DNA of 64,000 nt, taken from the NCBI RefSeq assembly GCF_051020765.1, contig NC_134941.1, positions 558,001 to 622,000 of the forward strand. Reading direction: 5' to 3'. Below the pieces are notes generated by a model that worked only from the letters and a program-made list of their open reading frames with translations, did no database searches and was not told the origin of the DNA. Position numbers and translations under genes: made by a program. This document shows positions 11,333-21,384 of this stretch, in pieces. Position 1 is the stretch's first letter, and every line of letters begins with the position of its first letter. The stretch comes from Lasioglossum baleicum. Lineage: Eukaryota > Arthropoda > Insecta > Hymenoptera > Halictidae.

Positions 11333-11848
11333 CGAGGTGTGTTAAAAAAATAACGCGAATTTTCATTTCTCAAAAAGAATTTTAGTTATTCGTCTACATG
11401 AATGTTATCCTCTTGAAAATAGTGTCCATTAGGTGGTACGCACTTATGCCAGCGCTTCTTCCAATCTCCGAAACGCTTCTGGAACTCGATCTTGAGCGAT
11501 CCGCTTTTAATCTCGTCTATGCTTGACAAACGGGGTTTCTTTATGTTTGAGAACAAAAGGATGTCACGCGGTGAATATGGAGGCTAGGGCATCATTACAG
11601 TGTTGGTTTTTGAAAAAAAATTCACGAACAAGCAATGAAGCGGTGTATTATCTTCGAACAATCGCTGATCGTACCAAAACGCATGTAACTTTCTCGAAAG
11701 CTGACAATAGACTAAACATCGAGTACGACAACCAATGTACAGACGCTTTTCAGACGTGTTTACCAACACAACAAAATAAATTGACGTGAATCGGACTAAT
11801 ACAAGCCGCGAAATTACAAAATTCTCGTAATTTATTTAACACGCCTCG
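11333..11848 (-). mobile_element. deleted mariner element
   Basis: Ends CGAGGTGTGTTAAAAAAATA and CGAGGCGTGTTAAATAAATT (reverse complement of the right end), with TA at 11331-11332 and 11849-11850. Only 516 bp remain of an element usually near 1.3 kb; it carries the C-terminal third of a minus-strand transposase. Confidence 0.85.
11386..11769 (-). pseudogene. mariner transposase, C-terminal remnant
   Basis: DNA transposase of the mariner (SETMAR-like, DD34D) group: cut-and-paste at TA. Reading leftward from 11769, the DN...H-type second catalytic segment is still recognisable but decayed, then a PYSP motif that lost several residues so the third catalytic aspartate region is damaged. The tail from SSIDEIKSGS through DWKKRWHKC to NIHVDE is in one frame and ends in a stop at 11386-11388. 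Frameshifts separate the parts and no N-terminal half remains. Clearly inactive. Confidence 0.8.
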
Positions 11849-11850
11849 TA

Positions 11851-12509
11851 TGTGTACCCTAATGAAAAAATAAGCAGCCTTCTCTTGTGATTTCGAAGAC
11901 CCCCTGTACGCTATTCTTCGCAGAAAATCCATTCGCGCGTACACTGGTTTTATTCTCCGGTACTTCCAGGTGTGCGTAACCCCTTAAACGCGCATTTAAA
12001 TGCGCTCATGCTCGCCGAGCGTTTCGGAGTCTATAAAGAGCGACGACGTTGCCATAGTCTTATCCATTTTCGCGTAAGGTTAACGACCGGCGAGCTTGCG
12101 AAACTCGTCGTTGCAAACGTGCGAGAGGCGTCTGCTGAAGTCGCGAGTCGCGACGCGACGTATCGCATTTGCTTCTCGCGAGAACACGTTACAGCGCGCT
12201 GCATCGCTTTGTGCCGACTTGTGCCTCGCGTAAATTGGAAATGGAGCGTTCACGCCCAGCCAGCCGACATAAGAGGACGCTCGCATGAGTGTGCCGCTTA
12301 AAAAAGCTCGGAAGTTTCCGTGAGTTGGTTGCATAAAGAGAACACCGCGTATCGTCTATGGTTACGCCACGATGGCGATTTTCTTTCGACAACGAGCTTA
12401 CAGCGCGGCAGGTAGCCAAGTTTGTTTTGTATCGTCCAATCAGAAATCCGATAAAATTTTCATTCTCTATACAAGTGATTTTATTATTATCTGTATTCTG
12501 GCCATACGA
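11851..12509. other. CpG-rich island in AT-rich DNA, possible promoter
   Basis: From about 11990 to 12330 CG is very frequent and overlapping frames appear on both strands with no recognised protein. TCTATAAAGAGC near 12029 could be a TATA element. A host promoter or 5' exon is possible but not shown; an old GC-rich repeat is the alternative. Confidence 0.3.
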
Positions 12510-13216
12510 GAGTGTACAATGAAACGCGGAAGTATTTCAACGCCCTTTAAAACAATAACTGTTTTATAATTGTACCAAACGACCTGATATTTTTTACAAA
12601 ATTTGCTTACAAGCAATTAGAAGCATTGGTTTACTAAATGATCTGCAAAACAGATTTTCCAAAAATTACAATTCACAAGGTTGCATGCAAAAGTAAAAGA
12701 AGTATTTTTTTAAACTTTTTCATTTGGGCCCTTAATGAAAATTTAAAATATATGATTTGTCAAAATCGAGTTACATACCCAAGATCTACAAGTGGTTAAA
12801 TGTGATGAAAATCATAGTTTTTCGAGGCTTGGTCAGTTTCTGCTTAAAATCCGCAGATACTGACATCTTTCGATGCGTGTCGTTTTTTTCTGCGTCAACC
12901 GATTTCGATGAAGTTTTCAGCATGCATTGTATATACCTAACATACATCTACAAAACGCATATTTTAAATTTTCATTACGGGCTCTAATGAAACAGTTATA
13001 AATGGTGCCTCTTTTACTTTCTCATGTAATTCTTAGCAATTGCAATGTTTTCAAAATCATTTTTGCATGTCATTTGGTAAATCAATTCTTCTAATTGCTC
13101 AAAAAAGTCAGGTCGTTTGGTACAATTATAAAAGAAGTTATTCTGTTTTAAAGTTGCTTAAAATTCCGATTAATTACAATTTTTTAAAAAATTTCTTTTC
13201 GCATCCTGTAGTAAAC
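12510..13216. mobile_element. fold-back element of the CAGTCAGTC/CAGTGAACCACG group, split
   Basis: Starts with ACAATGAAACGCGGAAGTAT then CGCCCTTTAAAACA, and carries the arm blocks of the 3546-5241 element (the GGGCCC...AATGAAAATTTAAAATAT block at 12726-12750 and its inverted form at 12955-12990). It appears to continue after the mariner at 13219-13744. The right end is not clear. Confidence 0.6.
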
Positions 13217-13218
13217 TA

Positions 13219-13744
13219 TTAGGGGTACCGGAAAGTAATGTCGTTTTTGCGCAAGTCAACATTTGACTGATAATAATCACTAACTTCGTACATAGTACAT
13301 GTTTGCAGGTTCAGGAAACTAGTTATTACTGTTTTGTACAAAAATATTGCTTTTTTAGAGGTTATGTGCGAAATGACCGATTCAAATCCAGAAGAGTTGC
13401 ACATTCGGCATTGTATGCTATTTGCAAAAAAGACTCAAACAAAATGAAAGAGTTAGGTTGGGAAGTGTGACCACACCCACCTTATTCGTCCAATATCGCA
13501 CCTTCTGATGATCATTTGTTCAGGATTACGCAGCATTTTTTAAGTGGAACAAATTCTGATATGTAGAAGAGCTAAAAACCGGACCTTCTACATTTTTTGA
13601 TCAAAAACCATCTATATTCTACCGATCAGGGATTGAAAAGTTACTTTCCATGCAGAAAGTCATTGATAAGGATGGTGACTGTTTCACTGATTTACTACTT
13701 TAATTTTTCGAAAAAAATACGACATTACTTCACGGTACCCTTAA
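13219..13744 (+). mobile_element. internally deleted mariner element
   Basis: Ends TTAGGGGTACCGGAAAGTAA and (reverse complement of right) TTAAGGGTACCGTGAAGTAA, TA at 13217-13218 and 13745-13746. 526 bp; the first few codons and the last third of a transposase are joined. Confidence 0.8.
13373..13700 (+). pseudogene. mariner transposase, start joined to C-terminus
   Basis: A short N-terminal piece (MTDSNPEELHIRHCMLF) resembles the first residues of mellifera/mauritiana-type mariner transposases. After about 30 codons the sequence jumps to a C-terminal piece: an ELGWEV-type strand, a decayed HPPYSP...SD third catalytic motif near 13475-13510, an EELKTG segment, FFDQKPSIFYRSGIEKL and a degraded W-QKVID-DGDYF tail. 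Three frames are needed. The first two catalytic aspartates are absent. A deletion derivative that could only move in trans. Confidence 0.75.
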
Positions 13745-13746
13745 TA

Positions 13747-14227
13747 ATTGCTCTAACTTCCCTAAAAAGTTCAAATCGTATAGTACAATATTAACACTTT
13801 ACCTACCGGAAGCCTATTAATAGAATTTTCAATAATTGTGCTGTACCGAAAGAAAGCATAGAAATTTTCTTCTACATTGCAATCTTGAATGAAACTATTA
13901 GTTGACTTTATTGAGGGTGATTTGTTAGTTCAAAATGAAAATTGCTGTTGCTATTGAACGTTCCAGTAAAAAGTGTTCAAGCATGTACTATAGATTTTTC
14001 AAAATTATGCAATAATCACCGGTCGGTAATGTGTTAAAAAAGTTATCGTCATTTTTAGAGCGTCCGAATATTAATCCGAGTCACCGTATGTTGGAAGTGA
14101 TTCGAATTTTTCGTCATGAATATTGAATCGAAGCGATTCGAAGTGTTTCAGATCCCATCGCTAGATATTGGTTTGCTAAATGTTGACGCGTTTAAAGAAG
14201 ACAATTTACTGGCCATAGTTGTGCCGA
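13747..14227. other. unassigned, no gene supported
   Basis: The first about 50 bp resume the split fold-back element; after that AT-rich sequence without a clear boundary. Confidence 0.35.
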
Positions 14228-14230
14228 TGC

Positions 14231-14275
14231 CGACGCGACGCGACGCGACGCGACGCGACGCGACGCGACGCGACG
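14231..14275. repeat. (CGACG)n, 9 units
   Basis: Perfect 5-bp tandem array, followed by a CpG-rich stretch to about 14500 including a CAGCACAGCACAGC run (14418-14432). Confidence 0.95.
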
Positions 14276-14681
14276 ATAGTCTCCCTCGTCGTTGCCGTAG
14301 ACTAAAAAACTCGGTAGCGAACGTAGTCGAGCGATAATCTCGTTAGAAGGCCAGTTATCTCGTTACACGGTTCGTATACGTCGAAGCCTAGAAGATGGAA
14401 AGAGAGCGCAACATAGCACAGCACAGCACAGCCCGCCACGAGCGTGTTGCGTCTGCAACACGAGCTGTGCGTGCACGTGCATAGGACCGCCGTAACTCGC
14501 ACGTGCAAATTTTCCATTTACATTATGATATTACGTTAACGTCACGTTCCTGTAATCTCTCATGTTAATATGTCCCATAACGGTTCGTCTACAGGTAGAC
14601 TTTTTATCAAAGTATCTCAGGAACTGCGGAAAATTTGATCTTTTATTTATTACCCGCTATTATAGTTGCATTTTACAACAA
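14276..14681. other. CpG-enriched unassigned stretch
   Basis: No known protein. GGTACG-like and CACGTGC motifs occur around 14470-14510. Could be a host regulatory region next to the CGACG array; not demonstrable from sequence alone. Confidence 0.3.
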
Positions 14682-15274
14682 CCCAGACAGCACACCGGCT
14701 CGATTTTAGCCGGGCCCCTGTGCACAAAATGGCGCGAATTTCACCTGCAGGGGGCTCGAGCCCAGGGCCAGCCGGCCGGGCCGGTGTTCGGCCGATTTGG
14801 AAGATTGCAAGGGTGCGGGATTCGCGTTCTCATTTCGTGATAATACAAACACGGGTTTTTTCAGTAGTCAAAAACGCCAGATAAAGGTCAATCTAGGCAG
14901 CAATCGTCCTCAAAGGTCTTATTTATTAACTTATTACACTTTTGTCGGTAAAAAGGGAGACTGCTACGCATTTGCACAGTACTGCCACATTGATGCGCGA
15001 GAAAAGTTGGGCTCAATCGAAGCACTGATTGGCCACATTAGTGTGATACCGTGCTGCCCTCTCAAAAACAGGCTGAATCCCAGCCCGGCCGGCAGGCACT
15101 GGGCTCGAGCCCCCTGCAGGTGATATTCGCGCCATTTTGTGCACAGGTGCCCGGCTGAATCAGCCTGTCTAGGTCTCGATGCAGCTCCAAGCGTTGTGTT
15201 TGCCCGTAACCTGTAGGTCAGGGGCTCTGCTGGCTGGGTCCGGTGGTAGGCTCTGTCAGACTGTGCTGTCTGGG
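14682..15274. mobile_element. GC-rich palindromic element with CCCAGACAGCAC ends
   Basis: Ends CCCAGACAGCAC and GTGCTGTCTGGG. Just inside, CTGTGCACAAAATGGCGCGA and CTGCAGGGGGCTCGAGCCC recur inverted near 15075-15150. The body is unrelated to the minisatellite elements at 20492-21384 and 25930-26656, yet the terminal 12 bases differ by one. The middle has a fragment (GATTGCAAGGGTGCGGGATT, 14803-14822) shared with 15348-15918. TSD not resolved; superfamily unassigned. Confidence 0.75.
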
Positions 15275-15347
15275 AAACTCAACTTCCATAAAATCCTTTC
15301 TATTCTTAAAAACAATATATAGTGGTACCTCGGTATAGGAACTTAGG

Positions 15348-15918
15348 GAGTCTTTCCCAACAGACGACACTCGCGCGTGAACACTCACACACCGCTAGGA
15401 TACACTCACACACCGCATAGAGCACGTATACGTACGCGAGGATTGCAAGGGTCCGGGATTCCACTTCTGATTTCTCGATAATGCAAAGACGGGGTTTTCT
15501 AGTAGTCAAAATCGCTAGATGATAGATCAATCTAGAGCGCTGTTTGCCTCAAAAGTCGTTCTTTTACGTTTCCGAGCAATGGTTTTGCAATATTTGACTA
15601 CAAGTTGCCCGTCAAAGAACGCTGCAGTCACGCCGCGCCGGCGTACTAGCCTCTCCGACGGGCAACATGCAGCCGAATATTGCTAAACCATTGCTCGGAA
15701 ACGTAAAAGGAAACAAAAAAAGGTTTTTGAGGCAAACAGCACCCTAGATTGATCTTTCATCTAGCGGTTTTGACTACTAAAAACCACCGTCTTTGCATTA
15801 TCGAGAAATCAGCAGTGGAATCCCGGACCCTTGCAATCCTCGCGTACGTATACGTGGTCTAGCGGTGTGCGAGTGTACCACACATTCACGCGCGAGTGTC
15901 GTCTGCTAGAAAAAGACT
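15348..15918. repeat. near-perfect 570-bp palindrome
   Basis: Arms of about 265 bp (15348-15620, 15645-15918) meet around the GGCGTACTAGCCTCTCCGAC centre. Outer blocks include CAGACGACACTCGCGCGTGA and its complement near 15890-15905; inner blocks GGGCAAC and TTGCCCGTC. A strong fold-back transcript would form from either strand. Confidence 0.85.
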
Positions 15919-16378
15919 CCAGATGTTTCGACTTATACCGAATAGAACGTATACCAAACCAACCTTTCCCATAAGAAGTAATGTAAAAATGATTAATCCG
16001 TTCTCATGTAAAAAAAAACTCCTATTGATATTATACCTACATTAATGGGGTTGTAAGATAATTTAAACACTGTTTACACACATAAATAAAACATGAGATT
16101 ATATTATAGATTTTTAAATTTAAACTCTGCTTAATGCTAAAATACAAGAAACAAATGTTATTCTATTCTGTGGAAGAAGAGTCCTCTTGCAATAAAATCT
16201 GACGTTCTGGTGTTTTTTCTTTTTTTGTCTTCTATCACTTTTCACTAGGTTCAGCTGGTTTGACTTTTATTAATAATCTGTCCAAAGAACTTTGTTTCCG
16301 TCTTTTTCTCAGGATGTTTCTGAAGTGTTTCCAATGTGTGCAAAATTCACACAAAAAAGTTATGTCGTATACCATATA

Positions 16379-16489
16379 GGGTGCGTTCCGTTTCACGCAT
16401 AATGCGCATACACTGTATAGTGTAGTATAAGAGTCTCTATGCATACACTATACAGTGTATGCGCTTGAAGCGTGAAACGGAACGCACCC
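16379..16489. mobile_element. 111-bp hairpin MITE
   Basis: GGGTGCGTTCCGTTTCACGC and its exact complement at the other end, with ATA on both sides (16376-16378, 16490-16492) as a 3-bp TSD. The centre contains a second small palindrome, CATACACTGTATAGTGTA. 3-bp TSD fits PIF/Harbinger-type, tentatively. Confidence 0.8.
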
Positions 16490-16591
16490 ATAGATGTCGT
16501 ATACCGAGCAAAATTTGTCACGTCCAAACAGGACGTATACCGAATTGGACGTACTCCAAAGCGGACGTATATCGAGGTACATACCACTGTA

Positions 16592-17019
16592 TTAGTCTGT
16601 TAGATACACACATACACGATATGTGTATAATTAAAAGTAACTAATTAGAAGCAAATAACTGTGCCTTTGTGGCTCGTGACTTTTCTATTAGGCTCGGCGG
16701 AAATGCATGCCTATACTAATGTGAAGTAATTTAGAGAAAGATGTTTATGGTCTCATTCGAAATTTATAAAAAATTTAATACACATTTGTAGAAATTCGTG
16801 TTCGTAAACTATTAGGAATGTATTTTCAATAAACTAACTAAACTTTTATAACCGAATAACAATTATTTATTTAAACCTTTTATTAAAAAAAATATTGGAT
16901 GTTGTCGAAATGAAAGACTGAAACAGATTAAAAACATTTTAAAGCCAGTCGCGGCTTTAAAATTTGTTTCCTCCTTCTCGAGGCGCCCGGAGCCAGGCCA
17001 GGAGGGCCAAGGCGCGGCG
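16592..17019. other. unassigned, no gene supported
   Basis: AT-rich to about 16960, then a GC-rich lead (GGAGCCAGGCCAGGAGGGCC...) running into the CGGCG target of the Transib at 17025. Confidence 0.4.
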
Positions 17020-17024
17020 CGGCG

Positions 17025-18197
17025 CACAGTGGGTAAAATCGACGTTGTAGCTGTTCACGGGCTAAAAAATCAAAGTTCTCATATCGATTTTTAACGAATG
17101 TACAACGTTTCTTAAATGTCCATTACATTCGAAACCGATAATATTAATTAAAGTTATTAGAAACTCTCGTTACAATAAGCGTTCAAAGATCAAACTTTTT
17201 CAGATACGATTTATCACCGAAAAAATTCCTTGTCTTCATAATGATGTCCTGGAAAACCTACTGAAGATTAAGTGACCAATTTTTTTTTATATGAAGAATG
17301 TATATCTATGTTGAGAACGCACCAGGAACTAAACATCATTGTTCATAATTTATTATAAAAAAAAATATTTAATCAACTAAGGAAAATTGTCGAAGTTTTT
17401 CACCTTTGACAAGGGATAAGTTAAAATGTCCGGAGATGTCCATGTTCTGACAAAGTGGAATATTTTCGGCAAGATCTCCTCTAAAAGATCGTGCAAAATT
17501 TAGTTCCAGTTTAATCCATTATCCGAAGTTATGATAGTTTAAAGCGTCGCGTGACACGCGCACAGTGGTGAGTTCGATCGAAATCGTAGCCAAATTATTC
17601 ATTATTCACACGAGTTTTCAGACATTTTCGGTGGTGTGACAAAAAAATGTCTCCTACAAAAAGTAATCAGTACACAGTCTTTTACAAATATCAATACAAA
17701 AAATTTCCAAAAAAAATTTTTTTTCGATAAAAAATTGTGGTCACCTTCATTATTTATTTATAACTATATATTTTTTATTCAATAATGTTATAGCTGACGG
17801 CAAGACGAATCCAACGACCTATTTAATGTGGTCTTTATGTATTGAAATAATGGTGAAATAGGCGTGAACAGTAGTGAACACCCAGTTTTCAAATATTATT
17901 CATTATTCACACGAGTTTTCAGACATTTCCGGTGGTGTGACAAAAAAATGTTTCCTACAAAAAGTAATCAGTACACAGTCTTTTACAAATATCAATACAA
18001 AAAATTTGCAAAAAAATTTTTTTTCAATAAAAAATTGCCGTCACCTTTATTATTTATGTATAACTATATATTTTTTATTCAATAATGTTATAGCTGACGG
18101 CAAGACGAATCCAACGACCTATTTAATGTGGTCTTTATATATTGAAATAATGGTGAAATAGGCGTGAACAGCTAGAACGTCGATTTTACCCACTGTG
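17025..18197. mobile_element. Transib-type element, non-autonomous (subfamily a)
   Basis: Begins CACAGTGGGTAAAATCGACG and ends with its reverse complement; inverted ends of about 35 bp have one mismatch. CGGCG is duplicated exactly (17020-17024, 18198-18202). A 5-bp CGNCG duplication with a CACAGTG-type heptamer is the hallmark of Transib, the superfamily related to the RAG1 recombinase. 1173 bp, no transposase; a tandem duplication lies in the right half. Confidence 0.85.
17595..18175. repeat. tandem duplication of about 290 bp inside the Transib
   Basis: 17595-17870 and 17893-18175 are nearly identical (TTATTCATTATTCACACGAG onward, ending GAAATAGGCGTGAACAG). The related element at 54187-55520 has one copy (55222-55495), so the duplication is specific to this insertion or lineage. 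Confidence 0.85.
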
Positions 18198-18202
18198 CGG
18201 CG

Positions 18203-18769
18203 GTGCGCGGGAGAAACGATTCGCTGAGACGCCACATATATTTCTATCAAATCAACATATTAATCGCGGATCAGCTACGCACAAGCGAATTTATATTTAA
18301 AGCTACCAAATATACTTGGAAGTACTGCATCCACCGCAGAGGCGGCAGTTTATGCAAGTTACCTTGTTAAAACCAAATTTTGGCAATAAAGATGAAACCC
18401 TTTTTAACCGACTTCGAAAAAGGAGAAGGTTACTCAATTCGATCTGTATGTGCCTTTTTTTCGCTTTTTTTCTATGTATGTTCACCGATTACGCCGAGAT
18501 GGATGGACCAATCAGAACGAAACCTTTTGCATCTTGTAGTGTATGTTCCCGGGATGGTCATGTGCAAAAAAAATTTTACATTTTTTTATTAATTACGATC
18601 TTATTTGCGAAAATGTAGGGTGGTGATGCCGTTGTGAACTCCGCTGAATGTTAGACATTAGGAACAGTAACGACGCGACGTCGTTACCGTTATCGATTGC
18701 GGCTTTCAGATATTTATAAATTACGATTTTTAATGTGACGGCTGACAGAGATAAAAAGTGTGAAATAAA
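18203..18769. repeat. dispersed insect repeat (AACCGACTTCGAAAAAGGAG block)
   Basis: 18398-18500 has the AACCGACTTCGAAAAAGGAG...TCACCGATTACGCCGAG block, which I recognise as a widespread insect interspersed repeat (from memory; class not certain). The two frames through it are not conserved protein. AACGACGCGACGTCGTT near 18669 is a short palindrome. Confidence 0.45.
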
Positions 18770-18777
18770 AAAAATTT

Positions 18778-19185
18778 TATAAAAAAACATTAAACCGACT
18801 TCGGAAAAACGCACTAAAAAGTATAAAATAATTTCCATTTAATTTATGTGAATACACATGAACTTAAATACAATACAATCTTTACGGAGACGGCGCAAAA
18901 ATTAAATATTTTCCAAATGACAGATGTTGCTGATTATGATTTCATTGGAATATGGTGGGCTTGGAAATCAGTAGGTGGGAAGAGAAGATACATTAATATG
19001 TGAAAGCATATAGAAGAATTTAAGGATTTTCGTAATTTCCGGTGTCGAAAATTTTTAATTTTGCGCCGCCTCCGAAAAGATTGTATTGTATTTAAGTTCG
19101 TGTGTATTCACATAAATTAAATGGAGATTATTTTATACTTTTTAGTGCGTTTTTCCGAAGTCGATTTAATTTTTTTTGTGACGGA
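18778..19185. repeat. inverted repeat with about 130-bp arms
   Basis: 18778-18910 and 19048-19185 are reverse complements (key block CACTAAAAAGTATAAAATAA, then ATTTAATTTATGTG-AT, and GGAGACGGCGCAAAA inside). The outer edge has the ACCGACTTCGG motif. Related to the palindrome at 62452-62947 through the AAAGTATAAAATAATTT block. Confidence 0.75.
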
Positions 19186-19518
19186 GAAATGGTAAAAGAA
19201 TGTTTATTGTTGGTAGCAAATGCCGTCTGTCCCAATCAAAAGGATAAAATTTCCAAAATTAACTTGTCACGATTTGCAGTCACAATAAAGCAATAATTTC
19301 GTTAAAGAGGCACTAGCAAAGTATTTAATATTGCGTTCGTTGCGGCCCAAGCGTAGTATGTATTATTAGGTTTCCACTTTTGGCCCACTGCAGTCCGTGG
19401 GTTGCTTATCACTGTTCTAGAATATTCCTCGAAAGGATAATGCGATATTGTTTCTTGCAATATGACGAGTGTTGAATGACAAGAACCGCGACAGTTTAAT
19501 GCGAGCGATCGAACGGAC
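19186..19518. other. unassigned, no gene supported
   Basis: Possibly unique sequence; includes the CGTAC target of the next element. Confidence 0.4.
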
Positions 19519-19523
19519 CGTAC

Positions 19524-20034
19524 CACAGTGCGGACAAATAGCCAAAAATCGGCACTTCTCTAAATTTGGTCAATAAAAAAAATTAACAATCTAATTAAGA
19601 AATTTAACAAGGAATTAACATTTTTTTCTACAAAATAAAAACAATTACTTTCCATCCTAATACGCATTTTTGCAAAGAAATGTACCTCATATCGTGATAT
19701 ACGCGAGTATTGAATATTTCCAATAAATTTCGCACCGTGTCTGTGGCGAACAAATGGCAAAATTTTGGACAAAAATCAGAATTTGGTTACTCTAATGAAT
19801 ATGTATTGATAATTATTCACATACATAACATTTACCAACAAGAGAAAAAATTCTTGGTTACTTATAATCCTCATTTGTAACCGATACGATTTTAGTCGAT
19901 GAAATCTTGTTATTCTATGACTTTTATCATTTTGGTTATAACAGTTATGTGGTCCCCGGTTTTGACAAAAGAAATTCATCCGTACATCGTGATATAAACG
20001 AGTATTGAGGTATGCCAGGTTTGTCCGCACTGTG
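19524..20034. mobile_element. Transib-type element, 511 bp (subfamily d)
   Basis: CACAGTGCGGACAAA at the left and TTTGTCCGCACTGTG at the right, with CGTAC duplicated exactly (19519-19523, 20035-20039). Heptamer and 5-bp TSD match Transib, though the target departs from CGNCG. Two direct copies of a CGTGATATA-ACGAGTATTGA block lie inside (about 19692 and 19989). No transposase. Confidence 0.75.
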
Positions 20035-20039
20035 CGTAC

Positions 20040-20491
20040 GACCGATGCCATTAACCCTCGTGACGACCATTCTTACCATATGTACATACCTTTAAGATGG
20101 AAAAGAAGAACGCACACGCTCATGCAAATCGATTTTTTTTAGAGCCAATATAGTATTCAAAGCTCTCTTCGCGGTGCGTATCGGTTAGTGTCAATATCGG
20201 TGCCACGCCATAACTGATAACGGTTTATGCAAAATAGAAGTACAATACGTATTGTTGCAACGCCAATTTGAATTTCAGTCTTGGTTGACGCTATGGTCGA
20301 TTTAAGTGACAAAGTCTCCTAGTGCCTCTGTCAAAAATTACATCACCTAAATCGACCGTCGCGTAAACCCAGACTGAAATTAGAATTGGCGAATGGTCGG
20401 GAAAAGTCTCCTGGTTCCTCTTTCACGAATGTATTGCTTCACGATCCAGGTAAGTACATCGAGAAAGTATCAGCGGATTTTCATAAGAAAA
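20040..20491. other. spacer containing a 131-bp hairpin
   Basis: 20261-20391 is a hairpin: CGCCAATTTGAATTTCAGTC pairs with the sequence ending GACTGAAATTAGAATTGGCG, and GGTCGATTTAAGTGA pairs inside. TSD not resolved. Nothing else recognised. Confidence 0.6.
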
Positions 20492-21384
20492 CCCAGATAG
20501 CACAAAGACGTCTTTAAGACGTTGGCAGTCCTACGAACGTCTCCTGAACGTCTTGTGTTAGAAAACGGTACGTCTTAAAGACGTCTGATTAACTCTGTTT
20601 GACGTCCAGATGATGTTCGGAAGACGTTCGTAGGATATACGGGAGGCTTTAAGATGACCCTAAGAAATCTTAAAGGACCATAAATGTTATATAAATTAAA
20701 AGAAGGGAAGAGTAAAAATAGATTTCGACAAAAACGAGTTTAAAGTTAAACCAAGATTTATCAACAGAACGCATGTGGAGTTGACATAAAAAGTGTAATA
20801 AAATTAACACTTTCAATTAAAATCACAATAAGAATTGAAATTGGAATTAAAATTAGAATTGAAATTGGAATTAAAATTGAAATTGGAATTGGAATTGAAA
20901 TTGAGGTTGGAATTGGAATTGAAATTGGAATTGAAATTGAGATTGAAATTGGAATTGAAATTGAAATTGCAATAGAAATTGAAATTAGAATTGGAATTGA
21001 AATTGAAATTGGAATTGAGATTGGAATTGAGATTGGTATTGAAATTGGAATTGAAATTGAGATTGAAATTAGAATTGAAATTGGAATTAAAATTGAGATT
21101 GGAATTGAAATTGGAATTGGAATTAAAATTGAGATTGAAATTGGAATTATAATTGAGATTGGAATTGAAATGGAGATTGAAATTGGCATTGGAATTGAGA
21201 TTGGAATTGAAATTGAAGAAAGAATAATACCAATGCTAATAGTTACTGCTAGATTATATGATATATAAAAACCACCCTGTTTATGGTCTTAAAGACGTTT
21301 TAAAGACGTCTTTTTAGGACTAAGACATTCAGACTTAAAATAGACGTAAAATGGCCGTCTTTAAGACGTCGTGTGCTATCTGGG
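20492..21384. mobile_element. CCCAGATAGCAC-family element with minisatellite core
   Basis: Perfect inverted ends CCCAGATAGCAC/GTGCTATCTGGG. Both ends are crowded with short palindromic ACGTCTTTAAGACGT motifs (20507-20640, 21289-21372), which look like repeated subterminal sites of the kind transposases bind. The core is a 400-bp minisatellite. No transposase. Related copies: 25930-26656, 8257-8405 and probably 1-200. Confidence 0.8.
20826..21222. repeat. GGAATTGAAATT minisatellite
   Basis: Six-base units (GGAATT, GAAATT, GAGATT). The 142-codon ISIPISI frame on the minus strand is a by-product. Confidence 0.9.

Larger units (their letters stand above)
15320..16589. mobile_element. pogo/Tigger-like element, non-autonomous
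   Basis: Left end TAGTGGTACCTCGGTATA and right end TATATCGAGGTACATACCACTG, with TA at 15318-15319 and 16590-16591. The CAGTGGTACCTCG type of end occurs in pogo/Tigger elements (inference from ends only). The interior holds two palindromes (15348-15918, 16379-16489) and no transposase. Confidence 0.6.

Noticed and set aside
20761..21189. 142-codon ISIPISI frame
   Set aside because: Pure product of a six-base repeat (AATTGG/AATTGA), no start context or domain.
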